NCBI RefSeq assembly: GCF_900608595.1
Contig: NZ_UWYY01000002.1
Coordinates: 62,001-126,000, forward strand
DNA length: 64,000 nt
Reading direction: 5' to 3'
DNA from: Promicromonospora panici
GTDB lineage: Bacteria; Actinomycetota; Actinomycetes; Actinomycetales; Cellulomonadaceae
Positions 18,801 through 25,661 of the stretch are shown here, in pieces; position 1 is the stretch's first letter, and every line of letters begins with the position of its first letter. The translations under genes and the position numbers were made by a program. A model generated the notes under the pieces. That model was not told the origin of the DNA. It saw only the letters and a list, made by a program, of their open reading frames with translations, and made no database searches.

Positions 18801-19439
18801 GAGCTCCTTCGTCACCCGGGTCTCGATGTCGAGCCCGTGGTCCATCAGCTCGACGTAGTAATTCTCCTTGCCGAAGATCTCCTGCAGCTCACCCGCCTGC
18901 CGTACCGCCTCGTCCCACTGCCCGAGCCGCAGCCGGGTCTGGATCTCGCCCGACGGGCAGCCGGTCGTCGCGATGAGGCCGTCGGAGTACTTCTCCAGCA
19001 GGTCCCGGTCCATGCGGGGCCACTTGCCCATCTGGCCCTCCAGGGAGGCCAGGGACGAGGCCCGAAACAGGTTGTGCATGCCGGTGTTGTTCTTGCTCAG
19101 CAGCGTCATGTGCGTGTACGCGCCGCGCGCCGACACGTCGTCGGACTCCTGGCCCGGCTCGCCGTAGCGCACGCGTGTCTGGTCGAACCGGCTGGTGCCC
19201 GGCGTGACGTACGCCTCGACGCCGATGATCGGTTTGATGCCCGCCTTCTGCGCCTGAGCCCAGAACTCGTGCGCGCCGAAGAGATACCCGTGGTCGGTCG
19301 TCGCGATGGCGTGCTGGCCCTGCCGCGCGACCTCCTCCATGAGGTCGCCGATCCGCGCCGCGCCGTCGAGCATCGAGAACTCGGTGTGGACGTGGAGGTG
19401 GACGAAGTCGTCGCTCTTCGAAGCGGTGGCGGTGGGCAT
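15888..19439 (-). CDS. dnaE: DNA polymerase III alpha subunit
   Basis: Replicative C-family DNA polymerase, 1183 aa. The PHP domain starts at FVHLHVHTEFSMLDGAARI, the palm contains the catalytic PDVDVDFDERRR, and the fingers/helix-hairpin-helix region (KAGAFDSLGHTRRSL) and the OB fold (VTVAGLLTSVQRKMSKNGNPWAAVTVED) follow in the usual order. The C-terminus ends LLGQGCLS directly overlapping the NUDIX start. ATG 19439 is preceded at 6 nt by TAAACT, so the transcript is probably leaderless. This is the essential DnaE1-type enzyme rather than the short mutasome DnaE2 (judged by length and by its place near lspA-rluD). Confidence 0.98.
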   Translation of the reverse strand: MPTATASKSDDFVHLHVHTEFSMLDGAARIGDLMEEVARQGQHAIATTDHGYLFGAHEFWAQAQKAGIKPIIGVEAYVTPGTSRFDQTRVRYGEPGQESDDVSARGAYTHMTLLSKNNTGMHNLFRASSLASLEGQMGKWPRMDRDLLEKYSDGLIATTGCPSGEIQTRLRLGQWDEAVRQAGELQEIFGKENYYVELMDHGLDIETRVTKELLELARTIGAKLVATNDLHYVREEDSTSQEALLAINSGSTLDDPNRFKFDGSGYYVKSAAEMRKVFKELPEACDNTLLIAEQCEVSFDTSANYMPRFPVPEGEDEISWFIKEVEAGLLRRYPNGYSDAVRKQADYEVEVIIQMGFPGYFLVVADFINWSKKQGIRVGPGRGSAAGSMVSYLMGITELDPLEHGLIFERFLNPERVSMPDVDVDFDERRRGEAIKYVTEKYGDDRVAMIVTYGTIKAKQALKDSARLLGMPYAMGEKLTKAMPPAVMGKDISLSGIFDPKDKRYSEAAEFRQVHETDPEAQRVVELARGIEGLKRQWGVHAAGVIMSSDPLIDIIPIMKRPQDGAVITQFDYPTSEGLGLIKMDFLGLRNLTILDDALENIVMNGKDPVDIENVALDDKATYELLASGNTLGVFQLDGGAMRSLLRQMRPDNFEDVSAVIALYRPGPMGMNSHINYALRKNGQQQIEAIHPEVVEPFAEILDETHGLIVYQEQVQRAAQIMAGYTLGQADLLRRAMGKKKPEVLAKEYVNFEKGAKEKGYSPAAIKAVWDTLVPFAGYAFNKAHSAGYGLVAYWTAYLKANYPAEYMAALLQSVGDNKDKMALYLNECRRMGITVLPPDVNDSAAKFTAVGGDIRFGLTGVRNVGRNVVDAIVETREEKDAYTSFQDFLDKVPAPVCNKRTIESLIKAGAFDSLGHTRRSLLVVHEQAVDSVIGVKRKEAEGQFDLFADFGGAADDEAGMGFSVEVPDLPDWEKKQKLQFEREMLGLYVSDHPLSGLEHVLQRAADTSIASLIADESRPDNSVVTVAGLLTSVQRKMSKNGNPWAAVTVEDLEGAVEVMFFGETYLAYSTMLAEDQVVVLRGKVRRRDESMQLQAMEVALPDITVGSDSPLAVTVPHSRAVEPVMIRLREVLATHPGSAEVHVAVAEPGKKTVVRAADSLRVEKSPALFGDLKALLGQGCLS

Positions 19440-19445
19440 GCGGCG

Positions 19446-19451
19446 AGTTTA
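19446..19451 (-). promoter_or_regulatory. -10 box TAAACT of dnaE
   Basis: TAAACT ends 6 nt before ATG 19439 and no Shine-Dalgarno is visible. This is a leaderless start for the replicative polymerase. Confidence 0.55.
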
Positions 19452-19500
19452 GATCGCCTCACTGACACTCCCGCACAGCAACGCCGAGCGGAACCTCACA

Positions 19501-20430
19501 TCACTTGTACGCGCCCCGCACGACGTCCAGAGCCGCCGCGAGATCGGCCGGGTACTCCGACTCCACCTCGACCCAGCGCCCCGTCGTGGGGTGCTCGAAG
19601 CCGAGCCGGTGCGCGTGCAGCCACTGCCGCGTCAGCCCCACCTTGGAGGCCAGCACGGGGTCCGCGCCGTACGTCAGGTCGCCGACGAGCGGGTGGCGCA
19701 GGGCCGCGAAGTGCACCCGGATCTGGTGGGTACGGCCGGTCTCCAGGTGCACCTCCATCAGCGAGGCCGCCGACAGCATCTCGAGCGTCTCGTAGTGCGT
19801 CACCGACGGCTTGCCGTCCGCGGTCACCGCGAACTTCCAGTCCGCGCTGGGATGCCGGCCGATGGGCGCGTCGATGGTGCCTGTCGTCGGGTCCGGGTGG
19901 CCCTGCGCGAGCGCGTGGTAGACCTTGTCGACGGTGCGCTCCTTGAAGGCCCGCTTGAGCCCCGTGTACGCGAGCTCCGACTTGGCCACGACCATCAGTC
20001 CCGACGTCCCGACGTCGAGCCGGTGCACGATCCCCTGGCGCTCCGCCGCGCCCGACGTCGACATGCGGTAGCCCGCCGCGACCAGCGCGCCCACTACGGT
20101 GGGTCCGGTCCAGCCCGGCGACGGGTGCGCCGCGACACCGACCGGCTTGTCGATCACGACGACGTCGTCGTCGTCGTACACGATGCCCATGCCGGGCACG
20201 GGCTCGGCCACCACCTCGACGGCGGGCCGCTCCTCCGGCATGTCGACCTCGAGCCAGCCACCCGGGACGACCCGGTCGGACTTGCCCACCTGGCGCCCGT
20301 CGAGGCGCACGGCGCCGGCCTCGGCGAGCTCGGCCGCGCGGGTCCGGGAGAAGCCGAGCATCCGCGCCAGCGCGGCGTCCACCCGGTCGCCCGCGAGCCC
20401 GTCGGGAACGGGCAGGGTCCGCAGCGCCAT
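19501..20430 (-). CDS. rluD: RluA/RluD-family 23S rRNA pseudouridine synthase
   Basis: 309-aa pseudouridine synthase. An N-terminal S4 RNA-binding domain ([30 protein letters not shown]) is followed by the catalytic domain with [14 protein letters not shown] and the active-site HRLD (residues 136-139, catalytic Asp139), then [20 protein letters not shown]. It modifies large-subunit rRNA, presumably the RluD helix-69 sites. Its ATG overlaps the lspA stop by one base (TGATG), the conserved lspA-rluD arrangement of actinobacteria. Confidence 0.96.
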   Translation of the reverse strand: MALRTLPVPDGLAGDRVDAALARMLGFSRTRAAELAEAGAVRLDGRQVGKSDRVVPGGWLEVDMPEERPAVEVVAEPVPGMGIVYDDDDVVVIDKPVGVAAHPSPGWTGPTVVGALVAAGYRMSTSGAAERQGIVHRLDVGTSGLMVVAKSELAYTGLKRAFKERTVDKVYHALAQGHPDPTTGTIDAPIGRHPSADWKFAVTADGKPSVTHYETLEMLSAASLMEVHLETGRTHQIRVHFAALRHPLVGDLTYGADPVLASKVGLTRQWLHAHRLGFEHPTTGRWVEVESEYPADLAAALDVVRGAYK

Positions 20431-21038
20431 CAGGCGGGGTCGCTCTGGTCGCCGTCCGGCTCGGCAGCCGGCTCGGCGTTCCCGTGCCGCTTCCCGTCCA
20501 GCCCGATCCCGCGCAGCGACAGCACAGCGATCAGCACCGCTGCCGAGACGACGGCGATGTCGGCGACGTTGCCGACGAAGAAGCCCGCGTAGTCGATGAA
20601 GTCCACGACGTGCCCGCGCGCGAACCCGGGCTCCCGCGCGAGGCGGTCCACGAGGTTCCCGACGGCGCCGCCGAGCAGCATGCCGAGCGCGACCGCCCAG
20701 CCGCGTGAGCCGAGCCGGCCGATCGCCCGGACGATGAAGACCACGACCACCGTCACGACGATGGTCAGGATCCAGGTGTAGCCCGAGGCGATCGACAGCG
20801 CGGCGCCCGGGTTGTAGATCAGGCGCAGCTGCAGCAGCTCACCCACGAGGGGAACCGGCTCGCCGCCCACGGTCAGGGCGGACTCTGCCCACCACTTGGT
20901 CAGCTGGTCGGCGGCCAGGACGAAGGCCGCGAGCACCGCCGTCCAGGTGACGAGCGCACGGCTGCCCGACGGCGCGGGCGTGGCAGCGGGACTCGACTCA
21001 CCGTCGGTCACGGCGGGGGGTTCAGCGGGAGTAGACAT
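20430..21038 (-). CDS. lspA: lipoprotein signal peptidase (SPase II)
   Basis: 202-aa membrane aspartyl protease that removes signal peptides from prolipoproteins such as the solute-binding lipoprotein encoded at 43-44.8 kb. A Pro/Ser-rich cytoplasmic N-tail of about 35 residues precedes four transmembrane segments. The two catalytic Asp motifs are GNLVDRL and GNVADIAV, and YNPGAALS is the conserved loop. ATG 21038 was chosen because homologues start near here; the upstream extension has no similarity. It is coupled to rluD by a one-base overlap. Confidence 0.95.
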   Translation of the reverse strand: MSTPAEPPAVTDGESSPAATPAPSGSRALVTWTAVLAAFVLAADQLTKWWAESALTVGGEPVPLVGELLQLRLIYNPGAALSIASGYTWILTIVVTVVVVFIVRAIGRLGSRGWAVALGMLLGGAVGNLVDRLAREPGFARGHVVDFIDYAGFFVGNVADIAVVSAAVLIAVLSLRGIGLDGKRHGNAEPAAEPDGDQSDPA

Positions 21039-21198
21039 CAGGCAAAGTCTCCCATGCCGCGGACGGTACCGGGCGCGCGCCGCCCGAGAGCCGAGTGGGC
21101 GCCCCGCGCGACGCCGAATGCCCACGGCCGATGCGCCCGCGGACAAGAGCCCTGATAACGCAGACCGAGCGGAATCGGAACAATCGCACAAAGCAGTA

Positions 21199-21231
21199 GG
21201 GCCCTTTCCCAGTAATCCCGGGAAAGGGCCC
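21199..21231 (-). terminator. hairpin terminator of the secreted repeat-protein gene
   Basis: Perfect 12-bp stem (GGGCCCTTTCCC and its complement, 9-nt loop) followed on the minus strand by TACTGCTTTGT. It lies about 60 bp behind the stop at 21290. Confidence 0.75.
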
Positions 21232-21289
21232 CACCAGATGCAGCTCTACCGCAAAGTCACCGCTCGACGGCAGTCAATTGACGCAAGCG

Positions 21290-21892
21290 TCAGTTGCAGG
21301 CCGCGTACTTGGTGAAGTTGCCGGTGTTGAACAGGTTCAGCGGGCCGTCCCAGTGCCACGGCGCAACGCACACGTTGTTCAGGATGTTGACCGAACCGTC
21401 GCCACCGAGCTCGTACTCGCCGTCGTTGCAGGCCTCGTAGTCGGTCACGTTGGCGGTGCTGCCCACGTTGCCCGGGCCCTCCCAGTACCAGGGAGCGACA
21501 CAGACGTCGTTCAGCGCGTTGAAGCTGCCGTCGCTCTCGATCTCGACGACCTCACCGGCGGTGGCGACCTCCTCGGGGACCATCGCACCGTCGACGCCCA
21601 CGGGCGCCTCCGAGGTGCCGTAGCCCTCGAGCACGTCCAGCGCACCCTCGGCGCCGACGACGCCCAGCGGGTTCGTGGTGCCGAGCACGTCCGCCGCAGC
21701 GGCAGCGCCGTCGGCGACGTTCGTCGCGCCGTCGGCGATCTCCGTCGCGCTGCCGGCGGAGGGTGCGCTGATCAGCTCGGGCTCGTCGCCCATCACCATC
21801 GCGCTCGCACCCGATGCCGCAGCGACGACCAGACCGGCCGTCATGACCGCGGCTGCCCCTGCACGGCAGGTTGCACGGAATCCTCGGATCAT
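21290..21892 (-). CDS. secreted protein with two C-terminal Cys repeats (unrecognised family)
   Basis: 200-aa exported protein. A Sec signal peptide (residues 1 to about 32, ending GASA) is followed by about 90 residues of acidic, Ala/Gly-rich sequence. Two tandem imperfect repeats of about 38-40 residues follow, each with the pattern DGSxNxLNxVCVAPWxWxGPxN, then TxNxTxYxACN, giving two cysteines per repeat that are probably disulfide-bonded. The domain is not one I can name; the Asn-rich Cys-paired repeat faintly recalls chaplin surface proteins but lacks their signature. ATG 21892 has GAGGGGG 8 nt upstream. A strong promoter and a near-perfect 24-bp palindrome lie upstream, so expression may be high and regulated. 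A cell-surface role is inference. Confidence 0.82.
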   Translation of the reverse strand: MIRGFRATCRAGAAAVMTAGLVVAAASGASAMVMGDEPELISAPSAGSATEIADGATNVADGAAAAADVLGTTNPLGVVGAEGALDVLEGYGTSEAPVGVDGAMVPEEVATAGEVVEIESDGSFNALNDVCVAPWYWEGPGNVGSTANVTDYEACNDGEYELGGDGSVNILNNVCVAPWHWDGPLNLFNTGNFTKYAACN

Positions 21893-21928
21893 TGTGTTTC
21901 CCCCTCGAATAGCTCCGTCGAAATAGCG

Positions 21929-21952
21929 GTGAAGCACACGTGTGTGATTCAC
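21929..21952. promoter_or_regulatory. 24-bp palindrome in the 5-prime leader of the secreted repeat gene
   Basis: GTGAAGCACAC / GTGTGATTCAC arms of 11 bp with one mismatch around a central GT. It lies just downstream of the -10 and upstream of the Shine-Dalgarno, the position of a repressor operator. Confidence 0.5.
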
Positions 21953-21960
21953 CTGGACGA

Positions 21961-21989
21961 GCATCCGGTGAGAAATTCACCCTGTCAAT
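21961..21989 (-). promoter_or_regulatory. promoter TTGACA-17-GATGCT of the secreted repeat gene
   Basis: On the minus strand a perfect TTGACA (21989-21984) is followed after 17 bp by GATGCT (21966-21961). It is one of the best housekeeping-type promoters in the window. Confidence 0.6.
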
Positions 21990-22116
21990 CGGAACGTGAC
22001 CTGGCCCACTCGGCGGTCCTGGAACGAAATACGACATTCCAGGACCGAACTCCGAGTCATTGCACCAGGAATGCCCCTAACCCAGACATCACAGCATTGA
22101 TATCCGGGCTGGGGAT

Positions 22117-22138
22117 CCGCCGGCGTCAGCGCCGGCGG
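22117..22138 (-). terminator. hairpin behind the DksA-like gene
   Basis: CCGCCGGCG and its complement CGCCGGCGG, 9-bp stem with a TCAG loop, 8 bp after the stop of the DksA-like gene. Confidence 0.6.
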
Positions 22139-22145
22139 CCGGTGC

Positions 22146-22613
22146 TCAGGCTCCGCGTCGTTCCTCGCGCGCCTTGGCCTCGACCGAGAGCGTGGCCCGG
22201 GGGAAGGCCTGCAGCCGTGCCTTGCCGATCGGCAGGTCGGTGAGCTCGCACGTGGCATAGGTGCCCTTGCGGATGCGGTCGAGCGCGTGGTTGGTCTGGT
22301 CCAGCAGGTCACGCATGTTGTTGACCAGCGTGAGCTCCTGCTCGCGCTCCAGCGCGCTCGAACCGTAGTCGGCCTGGTCGTCGCCCGCGCCGTCGCCCGA
22401 GTTGCGCAACAGGTCCGACAGCTCTCTGTCGGCCACGTGCAGCTCGCGCTCCAGCCGTTCCTTGTCCTCCAGGAGCAGGGCGGCCAGCTCTTCGGCCTCA
22501 CGCAGGGTCCAGGGTTCTTCACCATCACGGACGGGGAACTTCTTCACGTCCCGTGTCAGGTTCGGGAACTCTTGCTTGATCGCGGCTCGCGTCGCAGTCG
22601 AGATCTTGGTCAT
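22146..22613 (-). CDS. DksA/TraR-like protein lacking the zinc-finger cysteines
   Basis: 155-aa protein with the DksA/TraR layout: a long coiled coil (LREAEELAALLLEDKERLERELHVADREL ... LVNNMRDLLDQTNHALDRI), acidic tip residues in GDDQADYGSS, and a C-terminal segment aligning with the C4 finger (GTYATCELTDLPIGKARLQAFPRAT). Only one of the four usual zinc Cys is present, so it probably does not bind zinc there. DksA-like proteins enter the RNA polymerase secondary channel (family knowledge); that function here is inference. ATG 22613 has AAGGGGA about 5 nt upstream. It stands alone between its own terminator and the double terminator of divIVA. Confidence 0.85.
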   Translation of the reverse strand: MTKISTATRAAIKQEFPNLTRDVKKFPVRDGEEPWTLREAEELAALLLEDKERLERELHVADRELSDLLRNSGDGAGDDQADYGSSALEREQELTLVNNMRDLLDQTNHALDRIRKGTYATCELTDLPIGKARLQAFPRATLSVEAKAREERRGA

Positions 22614-22684
22614 GGGTTCCCCTTCGCGGTCGCCCCCGGTGGTCAAGTTCACGAAGCGTAAGCACAAGCGGCGTGACGCACAAC

Positions 22685-22709
22685 GGGGCACGCCGATGTG
22701 GCGTGCCCC
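22685..22709 (-). terminator. second hairpin behind divIVA
   Basis: Perfect 10-bp stem GGGGCACGCC / GGCGTGCCCC with a GATGT loop. It lies between divIVA and the DksA-like gene. Confidence 0.6.
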
Positions 22710-22740
22710 AATCATGGGTGAGTCTGGCGTGTCGCGCGCG

Positions 22741-22773
22741 GCAGCCGGGCGTGAGGTGGGGACGCCCGGCTGC
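22741..22773 (-). terminator. hairpin terminator of divIVA
   Basis: Perfect 12-bp stem (GCAGCCGGGCGT and its complement, 9-nt loop), 22 bp after the divIVA stop. Confidence 0.75.
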
Positions 22774-22794
22774 CTGCTCGACCTGTTACTGCTG

Positions 22795-23436
22795 TCAGAT
22801 GCCCTGTGCCATCTCGGCCGGGCGACCGGACCGCTGGTTGTTCTGCGGCGGCAGGGCCGAGCCACGGGCGTCGAGGTCACCGAGCAGGTTCTGCAGGAAG
22901 CTCTTCAGACGCGTGCGGTAGTCGCGCTCGAAGAGACGCAGCTCGTCGATCTTGCGCTCCAGCAGCGAACGCTCCTGCTCGAGCTGGGAGAGCGTGCGGT
23001 GCGAGGTCTCCTCGGCGTCGCGCACGATGCGCGCACCCTCGGTCTTGGCCTCCGTGATGAGCCGGTCGCCCTCCTCCTGGCCGGAGCGCACGTAGTCGTC
23101 GTGCAGCTTCTGCGCCAGCTGGAGCATCCCGGTGGCCGACTCCGGCTCCGGGCCGTTGCCCTTGGGACCGGCGGGACCGGTCGGCATGACCGGCGCCGCG
23201 ACGGGCGCGGCCTGTGCGCGGGCGGGGGCAGCGGCGTCGTTGCGCGACAGTTCCGCGATACGCCGCTCCGCGGCCGCGACCTTCTGCCGGAGACCCTCGT
23301 TCTCCTCCTGGACGTTGGTCAGGGTCCGCACGACTTCGTCAAGGAAGTCGTCGACCTCCTCGACGTCATAGCCTTCGCGGAACTTCGTCGCGGAGAACTT
23401 CTTGTTGAGGATGTCCTCTGCAGTAAGCAGTGCCAT
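22795..23436 (-). CDS. divIVA: DivIVA / Wag31 polar growth and division scaffold
   Basis: 213-aa coiled-coil scaffold that marks curved membrane at poles and septa and recruits the cell-wall machinery. The N-terminal lipid-binding domain is clear: LTAEDILNKKFSATKFREGYDVEEVDDFLDEVV (residues 4-36). A first coiled coil, an Ala/Pro-rich linker (PARAQAAPVAAPVMPTGPAG, about 78-105) and a second long coiled coil ending NLLGDLDARG follow. It is shorter than mycobacterial Wag31. ATG 23436 was chosen because GAGGTGA lies about 5 nt upstream and the family starts MALLTAEDI. It sits in the usual ftsZ-pgeF-sepF-yggT-divIVA order. Confidence 0.97.
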   Translation of the reverse strand: MALLTAEDILNKKFSATKFREGYDVEEVDDFLDEVVRTLTNVQEENEGLRQKVAAAERRIAELSRNDAAAPARAQAAPVAAPVMPTGPAGPKGNGPEPESATGMLQLAQKLHDDYVRSGQEEGDRLITEAKTEGARIVRDAEETSHRTLSQLEQERSLLERKIDELRLFERDYRTRLKSFLQNLLGDLDARGSALPPQNNQRSGRPAEMAQGI

Positions 23437-23701
23437 CGTGTCACCTCGAAAGTTAGAACGTAGGAACGCAGAACTCGGACGTCGGCGCTGCCCAGCCGCG
23501 CGCCCTCCGTCGAAGCCCACGGTAGCGGACGACATCGGCGTGGGACACCGGGAGCACCACCGGGCACGATTTCCTCACAGAGTGTGCCGCGTCACCCCAG
23601 GTCATATCCATGCGCCGGTCAATGTTTCCGGGCCTCCCGCCGTCCGGCACAAATCCGGCCCTCCTCGAACCGGCACAGATTCGACACGTGCGAGCCCGCT
23701 C

Positions 23702-23980
23702 TCAGAGGCTGCCGACGATCGACGAGAGCAGTGAGACGCCGAAGAACAGAACGATGAAGGCCAGGTCCAGCTGCACCTGGCCGAGCCGCAACGGTGGGAT
23801 CAGCCGGCGCAGGAACCGCAGCGGCGGGTCCGTGACCGTGTAGATCGCCTCTGCGATCACGAGCAGTACGCCACGTGGCCGCCAGTCCCGGGCAAAGAAC
23901 TGCACCCAGTCGAAGATGAGCCGTCCGATGAGGAACAGCAGGAAGAGCCACAGCAGGAAGCCGATGAAGTCCCAGATCAC
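23702..23980 (-). CDS. yggT: YggT-family membrane protein
   Basis: About 92-aa integral membrane protein with two transmembrane helices (FIGFLLWLFLLFLIGRLIFDWV, and LDLAFIVLFFGVSLLSSIVGSL) flanking the conserved YTVTDPPLRFLRRLIPPLRLGQVQLD segment. It belongs to the sepF-yggT-divIVA division neighbourhood; yggT has been linked to membrane or septum functions but its molecular role is unclear. The frame is open to a GTG at 24037; the GTG at 23980 is preferred because a TAGGTT -10 box lies 7 nt before it and the length then matches the family. The 265 bp between it and divIVA holds the divIVA promoter region and no gene. Confidence 0.9.
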   Translation of the reverse strand: MIWDFIGFLLWLFLLFLIGRLIFDWVQFFARDWRPRGVLLVIAEAIYTVTDPPLRFLRRLIPPLRLGQVQLDLAFIVLFFGVSLLSSIVGSL

Positions 23981-23987
23981 AAGGGAC

Positions 23988-23993
23988 AACCTA
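23988..23993 (-). promoter_or_regulatory. -10 box TAGGTT of yggT
   Basis: TAGGTT ends 7 nt before GTG 23980. The same hexamer and spacing precede murE at 37944. Confidence 0.45.
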
Positions 23994-24055
23994 ACCTGTC
24001 CGCGCCGTGAATCGCGTGAAGTGCCCGTGGTGGACACGCACAGGAACGGACATGA

Positions 24056-24089
24056 GTGAGGGACGACCGCAACAGCGGCCGCCCCTCAC
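24056..24089 (-). terminator. hairpin terminator of sepF
   Basis: On the minus strand a 14-bp stem, GTGAGGGGCGGCCG against CGGTCGTCCCTCAC with two G-U pairs, 20 bp after the sepF stop. The G-U pairs form only in minus-strand RNA, giving the direction. Confidence 0.65.
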
Positions 24090-24109
24090 CCATGGTCTCG
24101 TGTGCGGAT

Positions 24110-24580
24110 TCAGCTCTGGTTGTAGAAGCCGCCGCGTCCGTTCGGCTTCTCGGTGGCCACCTGCTCCTCGGCCGCGATCTCCACGTGCTCGGGCGAGAGC
24201 AGGAAGACCTTGTTGGTCACCCGCTCGATCGAGCCGTGCAGACCGAAGATCAGGCCGGCGGAGAAGTCGACCAGGCGCTTGGCGTCGGCGTCGTCCATGT
24301 CGGAGAGATTCATGATGACCGGGGTACCAGCGCGGAAGGCCTCGCCGATGCTCCGTGCGTCGTTGTACGACCGCGGGTGCACCGTGGTAATACGGCGCAG
24401 TTCCGAGGAGGACAGGGCCTCACGCGGCACACCGTCGCGGTGCAGCGGTGTGACCTGTGCGTGCCGGTGGTCCTCCACGTTTTCCTCCAGGCCCTCGTCG
24501 TACTCGTCGAGGTACTCCTGCTCGCCCTGATCGTCGGCGAGGCCCAGATACAGCATGGTCTTGCGAAGCGCTCCGGCCAT
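24110..24580 (-). CDS. sepF: cell division protein SepF
   Basis: 156-aa membrane anchor of FtsZ. An N-terminal amphipathic helix ([16 protein letters not shown]), an acidic linker (residues about 16-40), then the SepF fold: [58 protein letters not shown], ending [10 protein letters not shown]. Actinobacteria without FtsA/ZipA depend on SepF to tether the Z-ring. A GGAG lies 8 nt before the ATG. It stands downstream of ftsZ-pgeF in conserved order. Confidence 0.97.
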   Translation of the reverse strand: MAGALRKTMLYLGLADDQGEQEYLDEYDEGLEENVEDHRHAQVTPLHRDGVPREALSSSELRRITTVHPRSYNDARSIGEAFRAGTPVIMNLSDMDDADAKRLVDFSAGLIFGLHGSIERVTNKVFLLSPEHVEIAAEEQVATEKPNGRGGFYNQS

Positions 24581-24731
24581 CGCTCATTCTCCGTTCGTCG
24601 CCTGCTGTGCGTCCTTCTGTCGGTGTCCACCGAACCCGTACAACAGGTCCGACCTTGACCCCTCGTCGAGGTCGCCTTGACAAAAGTAGCCCGGCGCAAT
24701 CCGACCCGGAAGTGCGACACGCCGTGCCACG

Positions 24732-24767
24732 AACAACTTTGCCAAAGTTGTTCAGCGAATGCTCGCT
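24732..24767. promoter_or_regulatory. AT-rich palindrome in the pgeF-sepF gap
   Basis: Perfect 10-bp arms AACAACTTTG / CAAAGTTGTT around one C (24732-24752), directly followed by AGCGA-ATGC-TCGCT (24754-24767). The stretch 24715-24790 is strikingly AT-rich for this genome. It lies behind pgeF and 150 bp upstream of sepF; it could be an operator for sepF or a terminator. Confidence 0.5.
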
Positions 24768-24847
24768 AAAAACGACATCAGTGTGATTTCCCAGGTCAGG
24801 ACGCTGCCGTCGGCGTGTCGCGAACTTCCGGGCGCGGCGAGAAGCGG

Positions 24848-25639
24848 TCATATCAGCGCGATGATGCCCGCCTGCCGCCCGGTTGTGGTACCGGCCGCGC
24901 TAGCCCGGCGGTGCGAGAACAGCTCCGGGTCCTCGAGCGTGCAGCGCTCCACCCGGATCGCGGTAACACCTCGCGCGGCGAGCTGCGCGACCACCCCGGA
25001 GGGCAGGTCGAGGCCGGGCGTGCCGGCATCGGTCGTCGCGAAGGTCTCGGGCACCACGGCGGCGACCTCGTCACGCATCGCGCCGGGCACCTCGTAGCAC
25101 CGCCCGCAGACCGCCGGCCCGACGGCGGCGCGAACGCGGGCGGGGTCCGCGCCGCGGGCGACGAGCGCGTCCAGCACCCGGTGCACCACACCGGCCAGGA
25201 CGCCCTTGCGCCCCGCGTGTGCCACCCCGACCACGCGGGCCTCCGGGTCGGCCAGCAGCACGGGCACGCAGTCGGCGACGAGGACGCCGAGGCCCAGCCC
25301 GCGTTCCGCCGTGACCAGCGCGTCTCCCTCCCCGGCCGACGCCGGCGGGTGGTCGGCCGCCCACAGCGCGCGCTCGGGGGCGCCGAGCTCCAGGACCGCG
25401 TCGCCGTGCACCTGGGTGGCGAACGCCACGGGCGCGCCGAGCCGTTCGGCGGCCAGGGACCGGTTGGTCGCGACCCGCGCGGCGTCGTCGGACACGTTCA
25501 GGCCGAGGTTCAGGCCGCCGCCGTCCGACGTCGCCCACGGGGCCGGCGAGACGCCGCCCGCGCCGGTCGTGAAAAAGGCGCGCACCCCGTCGCCGAGGTC
25601 GACGGGGTGCACGCCTGAAAGAGTCCGGGTGTCGCTCAC
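24848..25639 (-). CDS. pgeF: peptidoglycan editing factor PgeF (YfiH/DUF152 copper-zinc fold)
   Basis: 263-aa YfiH-family protein, known to remove mis-incorporated L-Ser muropeptide precursors (PgeF) and reported to act on purine nucleosides. Family landmarks are GGGLNLGLNVSDDAARV, ATQVHGDAV, LGVLVADCVPVLLADPEARVVGVAHAGRKG with the metal-binding Cys and His, and VGPAVCGRCYEV. The start is GTG 25639; a TAACCT -10 box ends 7 nt upstream. Located right behind ftsZ as in most actinobacteria, which suits a cell-wall quality-control role. Confidence 0.95.
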   Translation of the reverse strand: MSDTRTLSGVHPVDLGDGVRAFFTTGAGGVSPAPWATSDGGGLNLGLNVSDDAARVATNRSLAAERLGAPVAFATQVHGDAVLELGAPERALWAADHPPASAGEGDALVTAERGLGLGVLVADCVPVLLADPEARVVGVAHAGRKGVLAGVVHRVLDALVARGADPARVRAAVGPAVCGRCYEVPGAMRDEVAAVVPETFATTDAGTPGLDLPSGVVAQLAARGVTAIRVERCTLEDPELFSHRRASAAGTTTGRQAGIIALI

Positions 25640-25646
25640 AGATGCG

Positions 25647-25652
25647 AGGTTA
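25647..25652 (-). promoter_or_regulatory. -10 box TAACCT of pgeF
   Basis: TAACCT ends 7 nt before GTG 25639, in the 22-bp gap behind ftsZ. It suggests that pgeF can be transcribed independently of ftsZ and is leaderless. Confidence 0.4.
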
Positions 25653-25661
25653 CCCGGCCGG

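Noticed and set aside
16440..19946. A 1168-codon open frame antisense to dnaE and the end of rluD
   Set aside because: Low-complexity composition and no motif; dnaE on the other strand is certain.
21290..21892. Chaplin or rodlin surface protein
   Set aside because: Cys pairs and Asn-rich repeats recall chaplins, but the chaplin core pattern is absent; left as unrecognised.
24848..25639. Multicopper laccase / polyphenol oxidase
   Set aside because: YfiH-fold proteins carry that old name, but the location behind ftsZ and family knowledge favour the peptidoglycan editing factor.
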